Assembly (NCBI GenBank): GCA_964399195.1
Contig: CAYNPY010000004.1
Location: forward strand, 1-64,000
Length of the DNA: 64,000 nucleotides
Direction of reading: 5' to 3'
DNA from: CAINDZ01 sp964399195
Lineage (GTDB): Bacteria > Krumholzibacteriota > Krumholzibacteriia > LZORAL124-64-63
Part shown: in pieces, positions 8,428-17,239 of the stretch
Layout: each line of letters opens with the position of its first letter
Position numbering within the stretch: the first letter of the stretch is position 1
Notes under the pieces: model-generated
The model's input: only the letters and a program-made list of their open reading frames with translations
Databases searched by the model: none
What the model was told of the DNA's origin: nothing
Translations under genes and position numbers: made by a program

Positions 8428-9497
8428 CGACCCGACGCACACGGGCTCTGGCCCTCGTGACGGCGCTGATCGCGTGCGGCTGCCTTGCGGCCGACGAGGC
8501 GCCGGCCCTTGCCACGGACGCCGAGCGGCTGGCGCTGGCGGAACTGCTGCCCACGCTCGAGCCGCGGCACCTGCTGCGCGCCACGCTGCTGACTCGGGAA
8601 GTGATCGAGGGACATCCGCGCCTCGTNNNNNNNNNNNNNNNNNNNNNNNNNNNNNNNNNNNNNNNNNNNNNNNNNNNNNNNNNNNNNNNNNNNNNNNNNN
8701 NNNNNNNNNNNNNNNNNNNNNNNNNNCGGCGGCCGGCGACCGACCTGGGCGCGAGGGTCGGCAGCGGCTCGGGCGCGGCGATCGGCGGCCTGCTCGGGCT
8801 CCTGGTGGGCGCCTGGGCCGCCAGCTGGAGCGACGAAGGAAAGGACGTGCCCATCATCATCGTGTCGACGATGGGCGGGGCCGCGGTGGTCGGCGCCGCG
8901 GGCGGCCTGCTCGGCGCGGGCATGGGCGCCGTCGGCAGCGTCTGGTACCCGGTCTGGCCGGACCGCGAGGCCGAACGGACGCTGCGCGCCGATCGGGCGC
9001 GGGCCCGCGCCGATTCCCTCGCCGCCCTGGCCCCGCCGCCGGTGACGCGCATCCTGGTCGAGGCCGGCTGCGCCGCCACCGGCGGTCCCTGGGACCGGAC
9101 CGGCCTGGCGCTCGGGACGGGGCTGCTGGGCGCGCCGCGCCCCTGGCTGGGCCTCGGCCCGGTGATGCGCTTCCAGGCGCTGGGCGGACTGACCGACGTG
9201 CCGCCGACGACCGTCACCGGCGAGCGCACGCGGCTCGAGCCGATCATGTCGATCAGTCTGGAGGCGCGCGCGGCCCGCCCGGCGCCCGGCTGGAAGCCGT
9301 GGGCGCGCGGCGGCCTCGGCCTGTCGCTCGCAAGCGAGCTGTATCCCTCGGCGCACGTGGGACTCGGCGCGCGGCTGCGCGATGCGCGCGGGCGCGACAT
9401 CGGGCTGGTCATCGACCGTCACTTCCGGCTGGGCCATGCCGCCGACGCCGCGCGCGGGCAGTGGGCGGCGTCGATCGTGTTCACCTTCGTGCCGTAG
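8424..9497 (+). CDS. Secreted glycine-zipper envelope protein, copy 2 (interrupted by assembly gap)
   Basis: Paralogue of the preceding gene. It starts at the ATG overlapping that gene's stop. The signal peptide ALALVTALIACGCLA contains a Cys that could make it a lipoprotein. The sequence before the gap ends in EGHPRLV, which aligns with VGHPWRV of copy 1. After the gap come a similar glycine zipper (AIGGLLGLLVGAW and AAGGLLGAGMGAVG), VWYPVWPDRE (compare VTLWPFE in copy 1) and a C-terminus with DRHFRLG and ASIVFTFVP. Both sides of the 100-N gap happen to be in one frame, but the gap length is not real, so residue count and continuity are unknown. Confidence 0.72.
   Translation: MTTRRTRALALVTALIACGCLAADEAPALATDAERLALAELLPTLEPRHLLRATLLTREVIEGHPRLXXXXXXXXXXXXXXXXXXXXXXXXXXXXXXXXXXRRPATDLGARVGSGSGAAIGGLLGLLVGAWAASWSDEGKDVPIIIVSTMGGAAVVGAAGGLLGAGMGAVGSVWYPVWPDREAERTLRADRARARADSLAALAPPPVTRILVEAGCAATGGPWDRTGLALGTGLLGAPRPWLGLGPVMRFQALGGLTDVPPTTVTGERTRLEPIMSISLEARAARPAPGWKPWARGGLGLSLASELYPSAHVGLGARLRDARGRDIGLVIDRHFRLGHAADAARGQWAASIVFTFVP
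8627..8726. other. Assembly gap (100 N) inside the second paralogue
   Basis: Standard 100-N filler. It falls at the point equivalent to the middle of the N-terminal domain of copy 1, so collapse of near-repeats in the duplicated genes could have caused it. Confidence 0.99.
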
Positions 9498-9506
9498 CGC
9501 GAGAGG

Positions 9507-9527
9507 GCGGCGGTTCCCGACCGCCGC
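9507..9527. terminator. Hairpin after the tandem paralogues
   Basis: Perfect 7-bp stem GCGGCGG/CCGCCGC with a 7-base loop, 10 bases after the stop codon at 9497 and followed by no T run. A TATGAT at 9537-9542 just downstream may be the -10 box of the next gene. Confidence 0.4.
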
Positions 9528-9613
9528 GCGCGATGTTATGATGCCCGCTCCCGTCCAGGGCGGCCGCCGGCCGGCCGTCCCGGCGCAACTTCACGCCAGC
9601 GCCAGCGAGCACC

Positions 9614-12115
9614 ATGAGCCCCGACCGCCGCAACCTGCGCCTGCTGCCGGTGGCCTTCCTGGCCGGCTTCTCCTTCCTCGTGCTGGAGGTCTGCTGGCAC
9701 CGCCAGCTGGCGCTGGGGCTGGGCGCGACCGTGGCCGCGGCGACGGCGGTGCTCAGCACGTTCATGGCCGGGCTCGGCGCCGGCGCCTGGTGGTGGGGGC
9801 GACGGGTCGACCGGCAGGCGCGGCCGCAGCGGCTGCTGGCGATGCTGCTGCTGGGGATCGGCGCGGGCGGCGTGGCGGGGATCGAGTTGACCGGCGCCGT
9901 CGCGGCGCGGTCCGGCGCGCTGCCGGCGTTCGCGGAGTGGGCGCTGGCGATCGCGCTGCTGCTCGTGCCCACCTTCCTGATGGGCGGCGTGTTCCCGGTG
10001 CTGGGGCGGCTGGTGACCGGCGGCGGTGAACCGCTGACCGTGGCGCTCGGCCGCCTCTACGCGGTCGAGACGCTGGGCAGCGCCGCCGGCGCGCTGGCGG
10101 CGGGGCTCGTGCTGCTCGGAGCGCTGGGACAGCGGGGCACGGTGCTGCTGGCCGGCGGGCTGGACGTGCTGCTTGCGGCGGCGCTGCTCGCCGGCGTGGT
10201 CAGGACGGATGCCGCCGATGCTGCGGGCGATGCTGCGGCCGCTGTGACGCGCGCGCGGTCCGCGGGCGCGGGCGCCGGCGCCGCCGCGCGCGGCGAAGCG
10301 GGACCGACGCGGCGCGACGTGCTGCTGGTCGCGTTCGCCTGCGGCCTGGCCAGCCTCGCTCTGCAGGCGCTGTGGTTCCGCCTGTTCCGCGTCTACTTCA
10401 CGAACACCTCCTACATGTTCGCGCTGGTGTCGGCGACGGCGATCGCCGGCTCGTTCGCCGGCAGCGCCTGGCTGGCGCGGCGGCCGCCGGCGGCCGCCCG
10501 CCGCGCCCGGGCGCGCGCGCTCGCGGGCGGCCTGTTCGCCGCGCTGACCGTCGCGGCGACCGCCCAGGCCGCGCGCCTGCCGCAGGCGCTGCTGTTCCCG
10601 TTCGAAGCCGCCTTGGCCGACCCCTTCCTGCGCGTCATCGTCCTGCCGCTGGTCGCCGCGCTGCTGGTGGTGCTGCCGCCGGCGGCCTGCGCCGGCTACG
10701 CGCTGCCGCTGGCCTGCCGCCTGTTGGTGCGCGGGCGCGATTCGGTGGGCCGCGACTTCGGACTGGGCCTGGCGGTCAACACGGCCGGCTCGGTCGCCGG
10801 GCCGTTGCTGGCGACATTCGCGCTGCTGCCGCTGCTGGGCGCCGTGCGCGCGCTGTTGCTGCTGGCCGCGTTGCTGCTGGTCGCCTGCGCGCTGCTCGCG
10901 GCGCGCGGCGCGCTCGGCGGCCGCGGGCCCGCGCGACTGGCGCCGACGGCGGCGGCCGCGGTGCTGCTCGCGCTGGCGGTCCTGGCTCCCGCGGTGCCGG
11001 TGGTCCCGCCCTCGGTCACGCGCTTCGGGCGCGAGCTGCTGCACTACCGCGAGGCGATCGAGGGCACCCTCACGGTGGCGCGCGACCGCGGCGGGCCGGC
11101 GGCGACCAAGCACTCGTTCGTCGACAACAGCGCCGTCATCGGCTCTTCCTACGACGCCTACAAGGTGGTGCGGCTGATGGGCCACCTGCCGTACCTGGCC
11201 GGGCTGGACGCGCGCCGCGCGCTGGTCGTCGGGTTCGGCATGGGCGTGACCACCTCGGCCATCGCGGCGCATCCGGGCCTGGTCGAACTGGAGTGCGCCG
11301 AACTGGTGCCCGGGTTGCGCGACGCCGCCCACCTGTACCGCGAGCTCAATCGCGACGTGGCCCAGGATCCGCGCCTGCGCCTGGTGGCCGGGGACGGACG
11401 CCGCCACCTGCAGCGCTCGTCGGGGGGCTATGACCTGATCTCCTGCGACCCGACCCACCCGATCCTGGGCTCGGGCGCCCTCTACACGCGCGAGTGGTTC
11501 CGGCTCTGCCGCGACCGCCTGGCGCCCGGCGGCATGCTCTCGCAGTACCTGCCGCTGCACAAGCTGGGCGAGCGCGAGCTGCTGGGGATCATCCGCACCT
11601 TCCACGAGGCTTTCCCCGAGGGCACCGTCTGGCTGGGCCAGTACCACGCCGTTCTGCTGGGCACGACGGCGCCGCTGCGGATCGACTTTGCCGAGTGGAG
11701 CGCGCGCGCGGCCGCGCTCGGGCGCGACCTGACGTTCCACACCGAGCCGCATCACCTCGCCTCTCTGCTGCTGCTGGACGCCCCTGCGATCGCGCGCTTG
11801 ACGGCCGCCGCGTCGGTCAACACCGACGACCGCTGCTACACCGAGTTCTTCGCGCGCGGCTGCCTGGACGAGTCCAACCTGGTGCGCAACCTGCGGCAGC
11901 TGGCGGCGGCGCGCGTGGAGCCGGCGGGCGCGTTCACGCACGTCGGCGACCCGGCGCGCCTGCAGACGGCCGCCGGCAGCCAGCGCCTGGTGACCGAGGC
12001 GCTGGCCCTGATCCTGGACGGCGACCGCGACGGCGGCCTGGCGCTGCTGCGGCGGGCGCGGGCGGCCGATCCCCTGGACCAGGAGCTGCCGTTCCTGGTG
12101 CGCCTGCACGAGTAG
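9614..12115 (+). CDS. Membrane-fused spermidine synthase-like protein
   Basis: 833 residues. The N-terminal two-thirds holds many hydrophobic helices resembling an MFS-like transporter module, starting NLRLLPVAFLAGFSFLVLE. The C-terminal part from about residue 465 is a class I SAM-fold domain of the spermine/spermidine synthase type: DNSAVIGSSYDAYKVVRLMG, ALVVGFGMGVTTSAIA, and YDLISCDPTHPILGSGALYT followed by FRLCRDRLAPGGMLSQYLPL. Such fusions are widespread and mostly uncharacterised; polyamine synthesis is not certain. It is the first gene of a tight operon with an MBOAT acyltransferase (8 bases apart) and an SGNH-like protein, which hints at surface glycan or lipid modification. Confidence 0.82.
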   Translation: MSPDRRNLRLLPVAFLAGFSFLVLEVCWHRQLALGLGATVAAATAVLSTFMAGLGAGAWWWGRRVDRQARPQRLLAMLLLGIGAGGVAGIELTGAVAARSGALPAFAEWALAIALLLVPTFLMGGVFPVLGRLVTGGGEPLTVALGRLYAVETLGSAAGALAAGLVLLGALGQRGTVLLAGGLDVLLAAALLAGVVRTDAADAAGDAAAAVTRARSAGAGAGAAARGEAGPTRRDVLLVAFACGLASLALQALWFRLFRVYFTNTSYMFALVSATAIAGSFAGSAWLARRPPAAARRARARALAGGLFAALTVAATAQAARLPQALLFPFEAALADPFLRVIVLPLVAALLVVLPPAACAGYALPLACRLLVRGRDSVGRDFGLGLAVNTAGSVAGPLLATFALLPLLGAVRALLLLAALLLVACALLAARGALGGRGPARLAPTAAAAVLLALAVLAPAVPVVPPSVTRFGRELLHYREAIEGTLTVARDRGGPAATKHSFVDNSAVIGSSYDAYKVVRLMGHLPYLAGLDARRALVVGFGMGVTTSAIAAHPGLVELECAELVPGLRDAAHLYRELNRDVAQDPRLRLVAGDGRRHLQRSSGGYDLISCDPTHPILGSGALYTREWFRLCRDRLAPGGMLSQYLPLHKLGERELLGIIRTFHEAFPEGTVWLGQYHAVLLGTTAPLRIDFAEWSARAAALGRDLTFHTEPHHLASLLLLDAPAIARLTAAASVNTDDRCYTEFFARGCLDESNLVRNLRQLAAARVEPAGAFTHVGDPARLQTAAGSQRLVTEALALILDGDRDGGLALLRRARAADPLDQELPFLVRLHE

Positions 12116-12123
12116 GTGACCGC

Positions 12124-13695
12124 GTGCTGTTCAACTCGCACGTCTTCATCTTCGGATTCCTGCCGGCGGCGCTGGGCGTCTACTGGTGGCTGCGCGGACG
12201 CGGGCTGGCGCGCGCCGCGCTGGCCTGGCTGCTGTTGGCCTCGCTCGCCTACTACGGCTGGTGGGAGCCGCGTTACCTGGCGCTGATCCTGGGTTCGATC
12301 GGCGTGAACTACGCGCTCGGCCGGGCGCTGGAGCGGCGGCGCGGCGGCCGCGCCCTCGTGGCGCTCGGCGTGGCGCTGAACCTGACGGCGCTGGCCTGGT
12401 TCAAGTACGCGGGCCTGCTGCTGGACACGGTGCGCGGACTGGCCGGGTTCGACGCGCAGCTCGCCACCGTCGCGCTGCCGCTGGCCATCTCGTTCTTCAC
12501 CTTCCAGCAGCTGTCGTACCTGGTCGACGTCCATCGCGGCGAGCCCGCCGAGCGCGACCTGCTGCACTACGCCCTGTTCGTGGCCTTCTTCCCCCAGCTC
12601 ATCGCCGGCCCGATCGTCAGGCAAGCGGAACTGACGCCTCAGTTCCGCGCGCCGGCGCCGCCGGTCCCGGTCCGCGAGCTGCTGGCCGCCGGCCTGAGCC
12701 TCTTCCTGCTGGGGCTGTTCAAGAAGACGGTGCTGGCCGACGGCGTGGCCGCCTATGCGACGCCGGTGTTCGAGGCCGCCGACCGCGGCGCCGTCATCAC
12801 CTTCTTCGAGTCGTGGGGCGGCGCGCTGGCCTACACGTTCCAGCTCTACTTCGACTTCTCCGGCTACTGCGACATGGCGATGGGCCTGGCCTGGTGCTTC
12901 GGCTACCGCCTGCCGGTCAACTTCGACGCGCCCTACCAGGCCACCGGCATCATCGACTTCTGGCGGCGCTGGCACCTGACGCTGTCGCGCTTCTTCCGCG
13001 ACTACCTCTACATCCCCCTGGGCGGCAACCGCCGCGGGGAGCCGCGCCACTGGCTGAACCTGCTGCTGGTGATGACCCTGGGCGGGCTGTGGCACGGCGC
13101 GGGCTGGAACTTCGCGCTGTGGGGCTTCGTGCACGGCGTCCTGATGCTGGGCAACCTGGCCTGGCGCCGGCTGCGGCCGCACCTGACGTCGCGCGCCGCG
13201 CCGCGCTGGGAGGTGACCTGCGGCTCCCTGCTGACCTTCGCGCTGGTGGTCGTCGCGCGCGACCTGTTCCGCGCCGAGACCCTGGACGGGGCGCTGGCGA
13301 TGCTGCGCGGGGCGGCCGGGCTGGAGGGCGCCGTGCTGGACGCGCGCCTGGCCGGGCCGCTGGGGTTCCTGTCGCCGTGGGTCACGTTCGAAGGGCTCCA
13401 GGCCGGCACGTTCAGCCTGCGCGGAGTGCCCTGGCTGGTCGCGCTGTGGATCGTCTGCCGGCACCTGCCCGACACGCCGCGGCTGTTCGCGTGGACGGGT
13501 CTGGCGCTGGATCCGCGCGGCGGCGCGCGCGGCGGCGACGGCGGCGCGCGAGAGCCGATCCTCTGGCGGCCGCCGCTGCGCCGGCTGCCGCCCTGGCGCC
13601 CCGACGCGCGGTGGGCGACGGCGGTCGCCGCGCTCGGCGCGGTGGCCATCGTCCAGTTGTCGCGCGTGATGGAGTTCCTCTACTACCGGTTCTGA
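12124..13695 (+). CDS. MBOAT-family O-acyltransferase (AlgI-like)
   Basis: Multi-pass membrane acyltransferase of 523 residues that moves acyl groups onto exported polysaccharide or a similar acceptor. The GTG start at 12124 opens MLFNSHVFIFGFLP, the standard AlgI-type N-terminus. Family motifs are FFPQLIAGPIVRQ, QLYFDFSGYCDMAMGLA, DFWRRWHLTLSRFFRDYLYI and the catalytic-His motif GGLWHGAGWNFALWG (H324). AlgI-like proteins usually work with a periplasmic SGNH partner such as AlgJ/AlgX, and one is encoded directly downstream. No alginate genes are in view, so the acceptor is unknown. Confidence 0.92.
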   Translation: MLFNSHVFIFGFLPAALGVYWWLRGRGLARAALAWLLLASLAYYGWWEPRYLALILGSIGVNYALGRALERRRGGRALVALGVALNLTALAWFKYAGLLLDTVRGLAGFDAQLATVALPLAISFFTFQQLSYLVDVHRGEPAERDLLHYALFVAFFPQLIAGPIVRQAELTPQFRAPAPPVPVRELLAAGLSLFLLGLFKKTVLADGVAAYATPVFEAADRGAVITFFESWGGALAYTFQLYFDFSGYCDMAMGLAWCFGYRLPVNFDAPYQATGIIDFWRRWHLTLSRFFRDYLYIPLGGNRRGEPRHWLNLLLVMTLGGLWHGAGWNFALWGFVHGVLMLGNLAWRRLRPHLTSRAAPRWEVTCGSLLTFALVVVARDLFRAETLDGALAMLRGAAGLEGAVLDARLAGPLGFLSPWVTFEGLQAGTFSLRGVPWLVALWIVCRHLPDTPRLFAWTGLALDPRGGARGGDGGAREPILWRPPLRRLPPWRPDARWATAVAALGAVAIVQLSRVMEFLYYRF

Positions 13696-13700
13696 GGAGG
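13694..13700 (+). promoter_or_regulatory. Ribosome binding site supporting a CTG start
   Basis: GAGGAGG overlaps the MBOAT stop codon and ends 5 bases before a CTG at 13706. In this frame an upstream TGA blocks any earlier start, and no ATG, GTG or TTG occurs before 13799. This site therefore points to CTG. Confidence 0.6.
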
Positions 13701-13705
13701 CGGAC

Positions 13706-14662
13706 CTGAAGCGACCGGCGACAGCCTGCGGCGCCTACCTGCGCCGCCTGTTCCTCACCCTGGCGGCCCTGCTGCTGGGAGTCGCGGCGCTCAACGTCGT
13801 GGTGGACCCGTTCGGGCGGCACGGCCGCTTCGCGCCCGGACTGCCGCGCGAGAAAGTCGCCTCGGTCGTGGACTACCAGATCCACAAGATCCTGGCCTAC
13901 CGGCGCGACCCGAAGCCCGTCATCGTCCTGGGCGACAGCCGCGCCGAACTGCTGCGCGACGAGTACTTCGCCGCGGCGGGCCGGCCCGACGTCTTCAACT
14001 TCGCCTGCGGCGGCGGCACGCTGCCCGAGGCCATCGACACGTTCTGGCTGGCGAACGCCGAGACGACGCTGCGGCAGGTGGTCATCGGACTGCCGTTCAG
14101 CCTCTACAACGAGGCCAACCGCATGAACCGCCTGCCGACGGCCGCGCAGGTCAGCCGCAGCCTGCCTTCGTACTACCTGTCGCCCCTGGTGACCAGGGCG
14201 AGTTTCCTGGTGCTGGCCACCGCCGTCACCGGCCGCACCTTCGTCGACCAGCTGCCGCCGATGTCGCGCGAGGAGTTCTGGCGCCACCAGCTGGGACCCG
14301 GCGCGGAGCTCCACTGCCGGCGCTGGGCGCGGCCGCAGGTGCTGCTGCGGCGTCTCGAGGAGGTCGCGGCGACGTGCCGCGCGCAGGGCATCGAGCTGAT
14401 CTTCCTGCTGCCGCCGACGCACGCCGAGTACCGGGCGCTGCTGGGTCCGGCCGGCCTGGAGCCCGAGTACGCCGCCTACAAGCGCGAGCTGGCGCGCCTG
14501 GGCCGCGTGCTCGATTACGACGTGCCCGGGCCGCTGACCGCGGACGCGGCCAACTTCGACGATCCGCGCCATTTCACGGTCCGCGTGGCGCGCGACCTGG
14601 CCGTCGCGGTGGCCGCCGCGCTGTCGCCCGCGCCGGCGGCCGGCGCCGGCGCGGCTCAGTAG
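13706..14662 (+). CDS. Membrane-anchored SGNH-like (AlgJ/AlgX/DltD-type) protein, CTG start
   Basis: 318 residues if translated from CTG at 13706. This start gives a basic N-terminus and a signal anchor (LRRLFLTLAALLLGVAALNVVV), which the next possible start (GTG 13799) would remove. The periplasmic domain has VIVLGDSRAELL with the GDS nucleophile motif, FNFACGGGTLPEAIDTFW, and near the C-terminus FDDPRHFTVRVARDLA, whose D-x-x-H could complete a catalytic triad. It probably partners the upstream MBOAT protein in O-acetylation of a surface polymer. Its tail overlaps the convergent ggt gene by 7 bases. Confidence 0.75.
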   Translation: MKRPATACGAYLRRLFLTLAALLLGVAALNVVVDPFGRHGRFAPGLPREKVASVVDYQIHKILAYRRDPKPVIVLGDSRAELLRDEYFAAAGRPDVFNFACGGGTLPEAIDTFWLANAETTLRQVVIGLPFSLYNEANRMNRLPTAAQVSRSLPSYYLSPLVTRASFLVLATAVTGRTFVDQLPPMSREEFWRHQLGPGAELHCRRWARPQVLLRRLEEVAATCRAQGIELIFLLPPTHAEYRALLGPAGLEPEYAAYKRELARLGRVLDYDVPGPLTADAANFDDPRHFTVRVARDLAVAVAAALSPAPAAGAGAAQ

Positions 14663-16362
14663 CCCGCCGCGCAGCCGTCCTTCCGCTTCTCGGTCGCCCC
14701 GGTGTAGACGCCGGTCACCGGGTCGCGCCAGATCGCCTGGTAGCCGCCGTAGGCGCCCACCGGCTCGCTCTCCAGGCGGTGCCCGCGCCGCGCCAGTTCC
14801 TCCAGCACCTCGCGCGGCAGCCCGTCCTCGATGTGCAGCACGCCGCCGCCTTCCATCGCGGTGCCGGTCGGCTCGCTGGAGCCGGTGTGGTGGAAGCGGA
14901 TGGCGTCGCCGGCCTCCTGCAGATTCATCCCGAAGTCGACCAGGTTGACGATGACCTGCGCGTGCCCCTGCGGCTGCATGTCGCCGCCCATCAGCCCGAA
15001 CGCCAGGAGCGGCTGCCCGTCCTTCGTCACGAAGGCGGGGATGATGGTGTGGAACGGGCGCTTGCCCGGCTCCAGCGAGTTGGGCCGTCCCGGCCGCAGG
15101 TCGAACAGGTTGCCGCGGTTCTGCAGGCAGAAGCCCAGCTCGGGGATCACGTAGCCCGAGCCGAAGCCGGTGTAGTTGGATTGGATCAGCGAGACCATCA
15201 GGCCCGCCTCGTCGGCCGCGCACAGATAGGTGGTCTCCTTGCGGCCCAGCTGCACGGGGTCGCCCGGGCTGTCGATCTGCGCCGCGCGCGCCATGTCGAT
15301 CGCGGCCGCGCGCTCGCGCGCGTAGTCCTTCGCCAGCAGCTCCGCCACCGGCACCGCCGCGAACAACGGGTCCGCGTAGTAGCGCGCGCGGTCGGCGAAC
15401 ACCAGCTTCTTGGCCTCGGTGAACAGGTGCCAGAAGTCGGGAGAGCCGCGGCCCAGCGCCGGCACGTCGTGCAGCTCCATGATGTTCAGCAGCTGCAGCG
15501 CCGCGATCCCCTGCCCCGGCGGCGGCAGTTCCCAGACGTCCCAGCCGCGGTAGTTGGTGGAGACCGGCTCGACCCACTCCGAGGCGTGGCGCGCGAAGTC
15601 CTCGAGCGCGAAGAAGCCGCCGTGCTGCCGCGAATAGCGCACGACCGCCTCGGCGACGGGCCCGCGGTAGTAGGCGTCGGCGCCGCCGGCCGCGATCAGC
15701 TCCAGCGTGCCGGCCAGCGCCGGGTTGCGGAACAGCTCGCCCTCGCGCGGGGCGCGGCCGCCGGGCAGGAAGATCTCGGCGAAGCCCGGGAACGTCGCGA
15801 ACCGCTTCCCGCCCCGCTCCCAGTCCCCGGCGATCACCGGCGAGACTGGGAATCCCTCGCGCGCGTAGCGGATCGCCGGCGCCAGCACCTGCGCCAGCGG
15901 CAGCTTGCCGAACCGCGCGTGCAGCTGCGCCCAGCCGTCCACGCACCCGGGCACGCTCCACGCGTACGGCGAGAACAGGGGGATGGTCCCGTCGGGCTCG
16001 GGCGGCACCCGGTCGGCGGTCAGCGCCAGCGGCGAGCGCCCGCAGGCGTTCAGCCCGTGCAGCTTCCCGGTTTCGGGATCCCAGACGATGGCGAAGAGGT
16101 CCCCGCCGATGCCGTTGGCCGTCGGCTCCATCAGCCCCAGGCAGGCATTGACGGCGATCGCCGCGTCGACGGCGCTGCCGCCGGCTTTGAGGATCTCGAT
16201 GCCCACTTGCACGGCCAGCGGCTGCGCGGCGCAGACCATGCCGTGGCGGGCGATGACGGGCGAGCGGGTCGCGTCACCGCGCGCGGCGACGGCCTGCTCA
16301 CCCAGGCACAGCGCCGCCGTCACCAGGACGGCGGCGCCGGCAGGAAGGGATCGACGGGTCAT
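14656..16362 (-). CDS. ggt: Gamma-glutamyltransferase/glutathione hydrolase
   Basis: Periplasmic Ntn-hydrolase, 568 residues, normal family length. It cleaves gamma-glutamyl bonds such as in glutathione. The ATG at 16362, preceded by GGGAGG, was chosen over a longer frame because it gives a clean signal peptide (TRRSLPAGAAVLVTAALCLG). Early family motifs are GMVCAAQPLAVQVGIEILKAGGSAVDAAI and the region around NGIGGDLF. The autoprocessing and catalytic Thr is T377 in KETTYLCAADEAG, and the substrate loop includes SNYTGFGSGYV. Large and small subunits are expected after self-cleavage before T377. Confidence 0.95.
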   Translation of the reverse strand: MTRRSLPAGAAVLVTAALCLGEQAVAARGDATRSPVIARHGMVCAAQPLAVQVGIEILKAGGSAVDAAIAVNACLGLMEPTANGIGGDLFAIVWDPETGKLHGLNACGRSPLALTADRVPPEPDGTIPLFSPYAWSVPGCVDGWAQLHARFGKLPLAQVLAPAIRYAREGFPVSPVIAGDWERGGKRFATFPGFAEIFLPGGRAPREGELFRNPALAGTLELIAAGGADAYYRGPVAEAVVRYSRQHGGFFALEDFARHASEWVEPVSTNYRGWDVWELPPPGQGIAALQLLNIMELHDVPALGRGSPDFWHLFTEAKKLVFADRARYYADPLFAAVPVAELLAKDYARERAAAIDMARAAQIDSPGDPVQLGRKETTYLCAADEAGLMVSLIQSNYTGFGSGYVIPELGFCLQNRGNLFDLRPGRPNSLEPGKRPFHTIIPAFVTKDGQPLLAFGLMGGDMQPQGHAQVIVNLVDFGMNLQEAGDAIRFHHTGSSEPTGTAMEGGGVLHIEDGLPREVLEELARRGHRLESEPVGAYGGYQAIWRDPVTGVYTGATEKRKDGCAAGY

Positions 16363-16417
16363 GGCAGGCCTCCCGGGGCTTTCACGAGCACACGCGGAGG
16401 TTACCATGCCTTGGCCG

Positions 16418-16726
16418 TCAGCGGTACCAGGCCTTCAATCCGCCCCAGCGCAGCAACTGCGTCGACACCGTCTCGCAGGCGTCGCCGACGCCGTCGTTGT
16501 CCGTGTCGGCCTGATCGACGTTGGTGATCGTCGGGCAATTGTCGCAGGCATCGCCGGCCGCGTCGTTGTCCATGTCGGCCTGGGACTGGTTCCAGACGAG
16601 CGGGCAGTTGTCCAACGCGTCGTCGACGCCGTCGCCGTCGCTGTCGACGGCCAGGGCCGGGCCGGCAACGAGCAGCGCCGAGGCGCAGAGCAGGTGGAGC
16701 GCGACGGGGAGCTTGATCATGGGCAT
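16418..16726 (-). CDS. Small secreted protein with thrombospondin type 3-like Ca-binding repeats and WGxLKAxYR C-terminal tag
   Basis: 102 residues. The ATG at 16726 is preceded by GGAGG and opens a signal peptide (IKLPVALHLLCASALLVAGPALA). The mature part is two Asp-rich repeats, DSDGDGVDDALDNCP and DMDNDAAGDACDNCP, followed by DTDNDGVGDACE. This pattern is that of TSP3 calcium-binding repeats, with Cys residues that can form disulphides. It ends VSTQLLRWGGLKAWYR. The last dozen residues match the C-termini of three other small secreted proteins in this window (ends at 33221, 40844 and 56515). The function is unknown; export and surface attachment are inferred. Confidence 0.75.
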   Translation of the reverse strand: MPMIKLPVALHLLCASALLVAGPALAVDSDGDGVDDALDNCPLVWNQSQADMDNDAAGDACDNCPTITNVDQADTDNDGVGDACETVSTQLLRWGGLKAWYR

Positions 16727-16861
16727 GCTCGGGCCTCCGGACGCAGGGATGGGGTGGCGCGGCGGGAATGGCCGCGACCGCAAACGAGCGTATCATGTTT
16801 ACCGGACCGATTGCGACCTGATTCGCCGCCACCCCCCACGCCCCGGCCGAAAGGACGCGCC

Positions 16862-17239
16862 ATGCCCTACGTCGACGGCTTCCTGCTCCCGGTCCCCCTC
16901 AAGAACGTCCCCGCCTACCGCCGCCTGGCCCGCCTGGCCGGGAAGGTCTGGCTCGAGCACGGAGCGCTCGACTACCGCGAATGCCAGGCCGACGACCTGG
17001 GCACGCCGATGGGCGCCGTCTTCCGCGACGCGGTGAAGCTGAAGCGGGGCGAGACGGTCTTCTTCTCCTACATCACGTACAAGTCGCGCGCGCACCGCGA
17101 CCGCGTCAACGCGAAGGTGATGAAGGATCCGCGCCTGGCCGCCATGATGGACGGCGGCGAGATGCCGTTCGACGTCAAGCGCATGGCGTTCGGCGGGTTC
17201 AAGGCGGTGGTGGACCTGCCGGGCTCCAGGCGGGCTTAG
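16862..17239 (+). CDS. DUF1428 family protein
   Basis: 125-residue cytoplasmic protein with the family's whole pattern: it starts MPYVDGFLLPVPLKNVPAYR, continues with the region around ECQADDL, then FFSYITYKSRAHRDRVNAKV, and ends with MPFDVKRMAFGGFKAVV. The fold is a dimeric alpha/beta barrel (YbaA-like). No reaction is known for the family. The ATG at 16862 follows GAAAGGA. The stop overlaps the tail of the convergent Rieske-flavodoxin gene by 4 bases. Confidence 0.88.
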   Translation: MPYVDGFLLPVPLKNVPAYRRLARLAGKVWLEHGALDYRECQADDLGTPMGAVFRDAVKLKRGETVFFSYITYKSRAHRDRVNAKVMKDPRLAAMMDGGEMPFDVKRMAFGGFKAVVDLPGSRRA

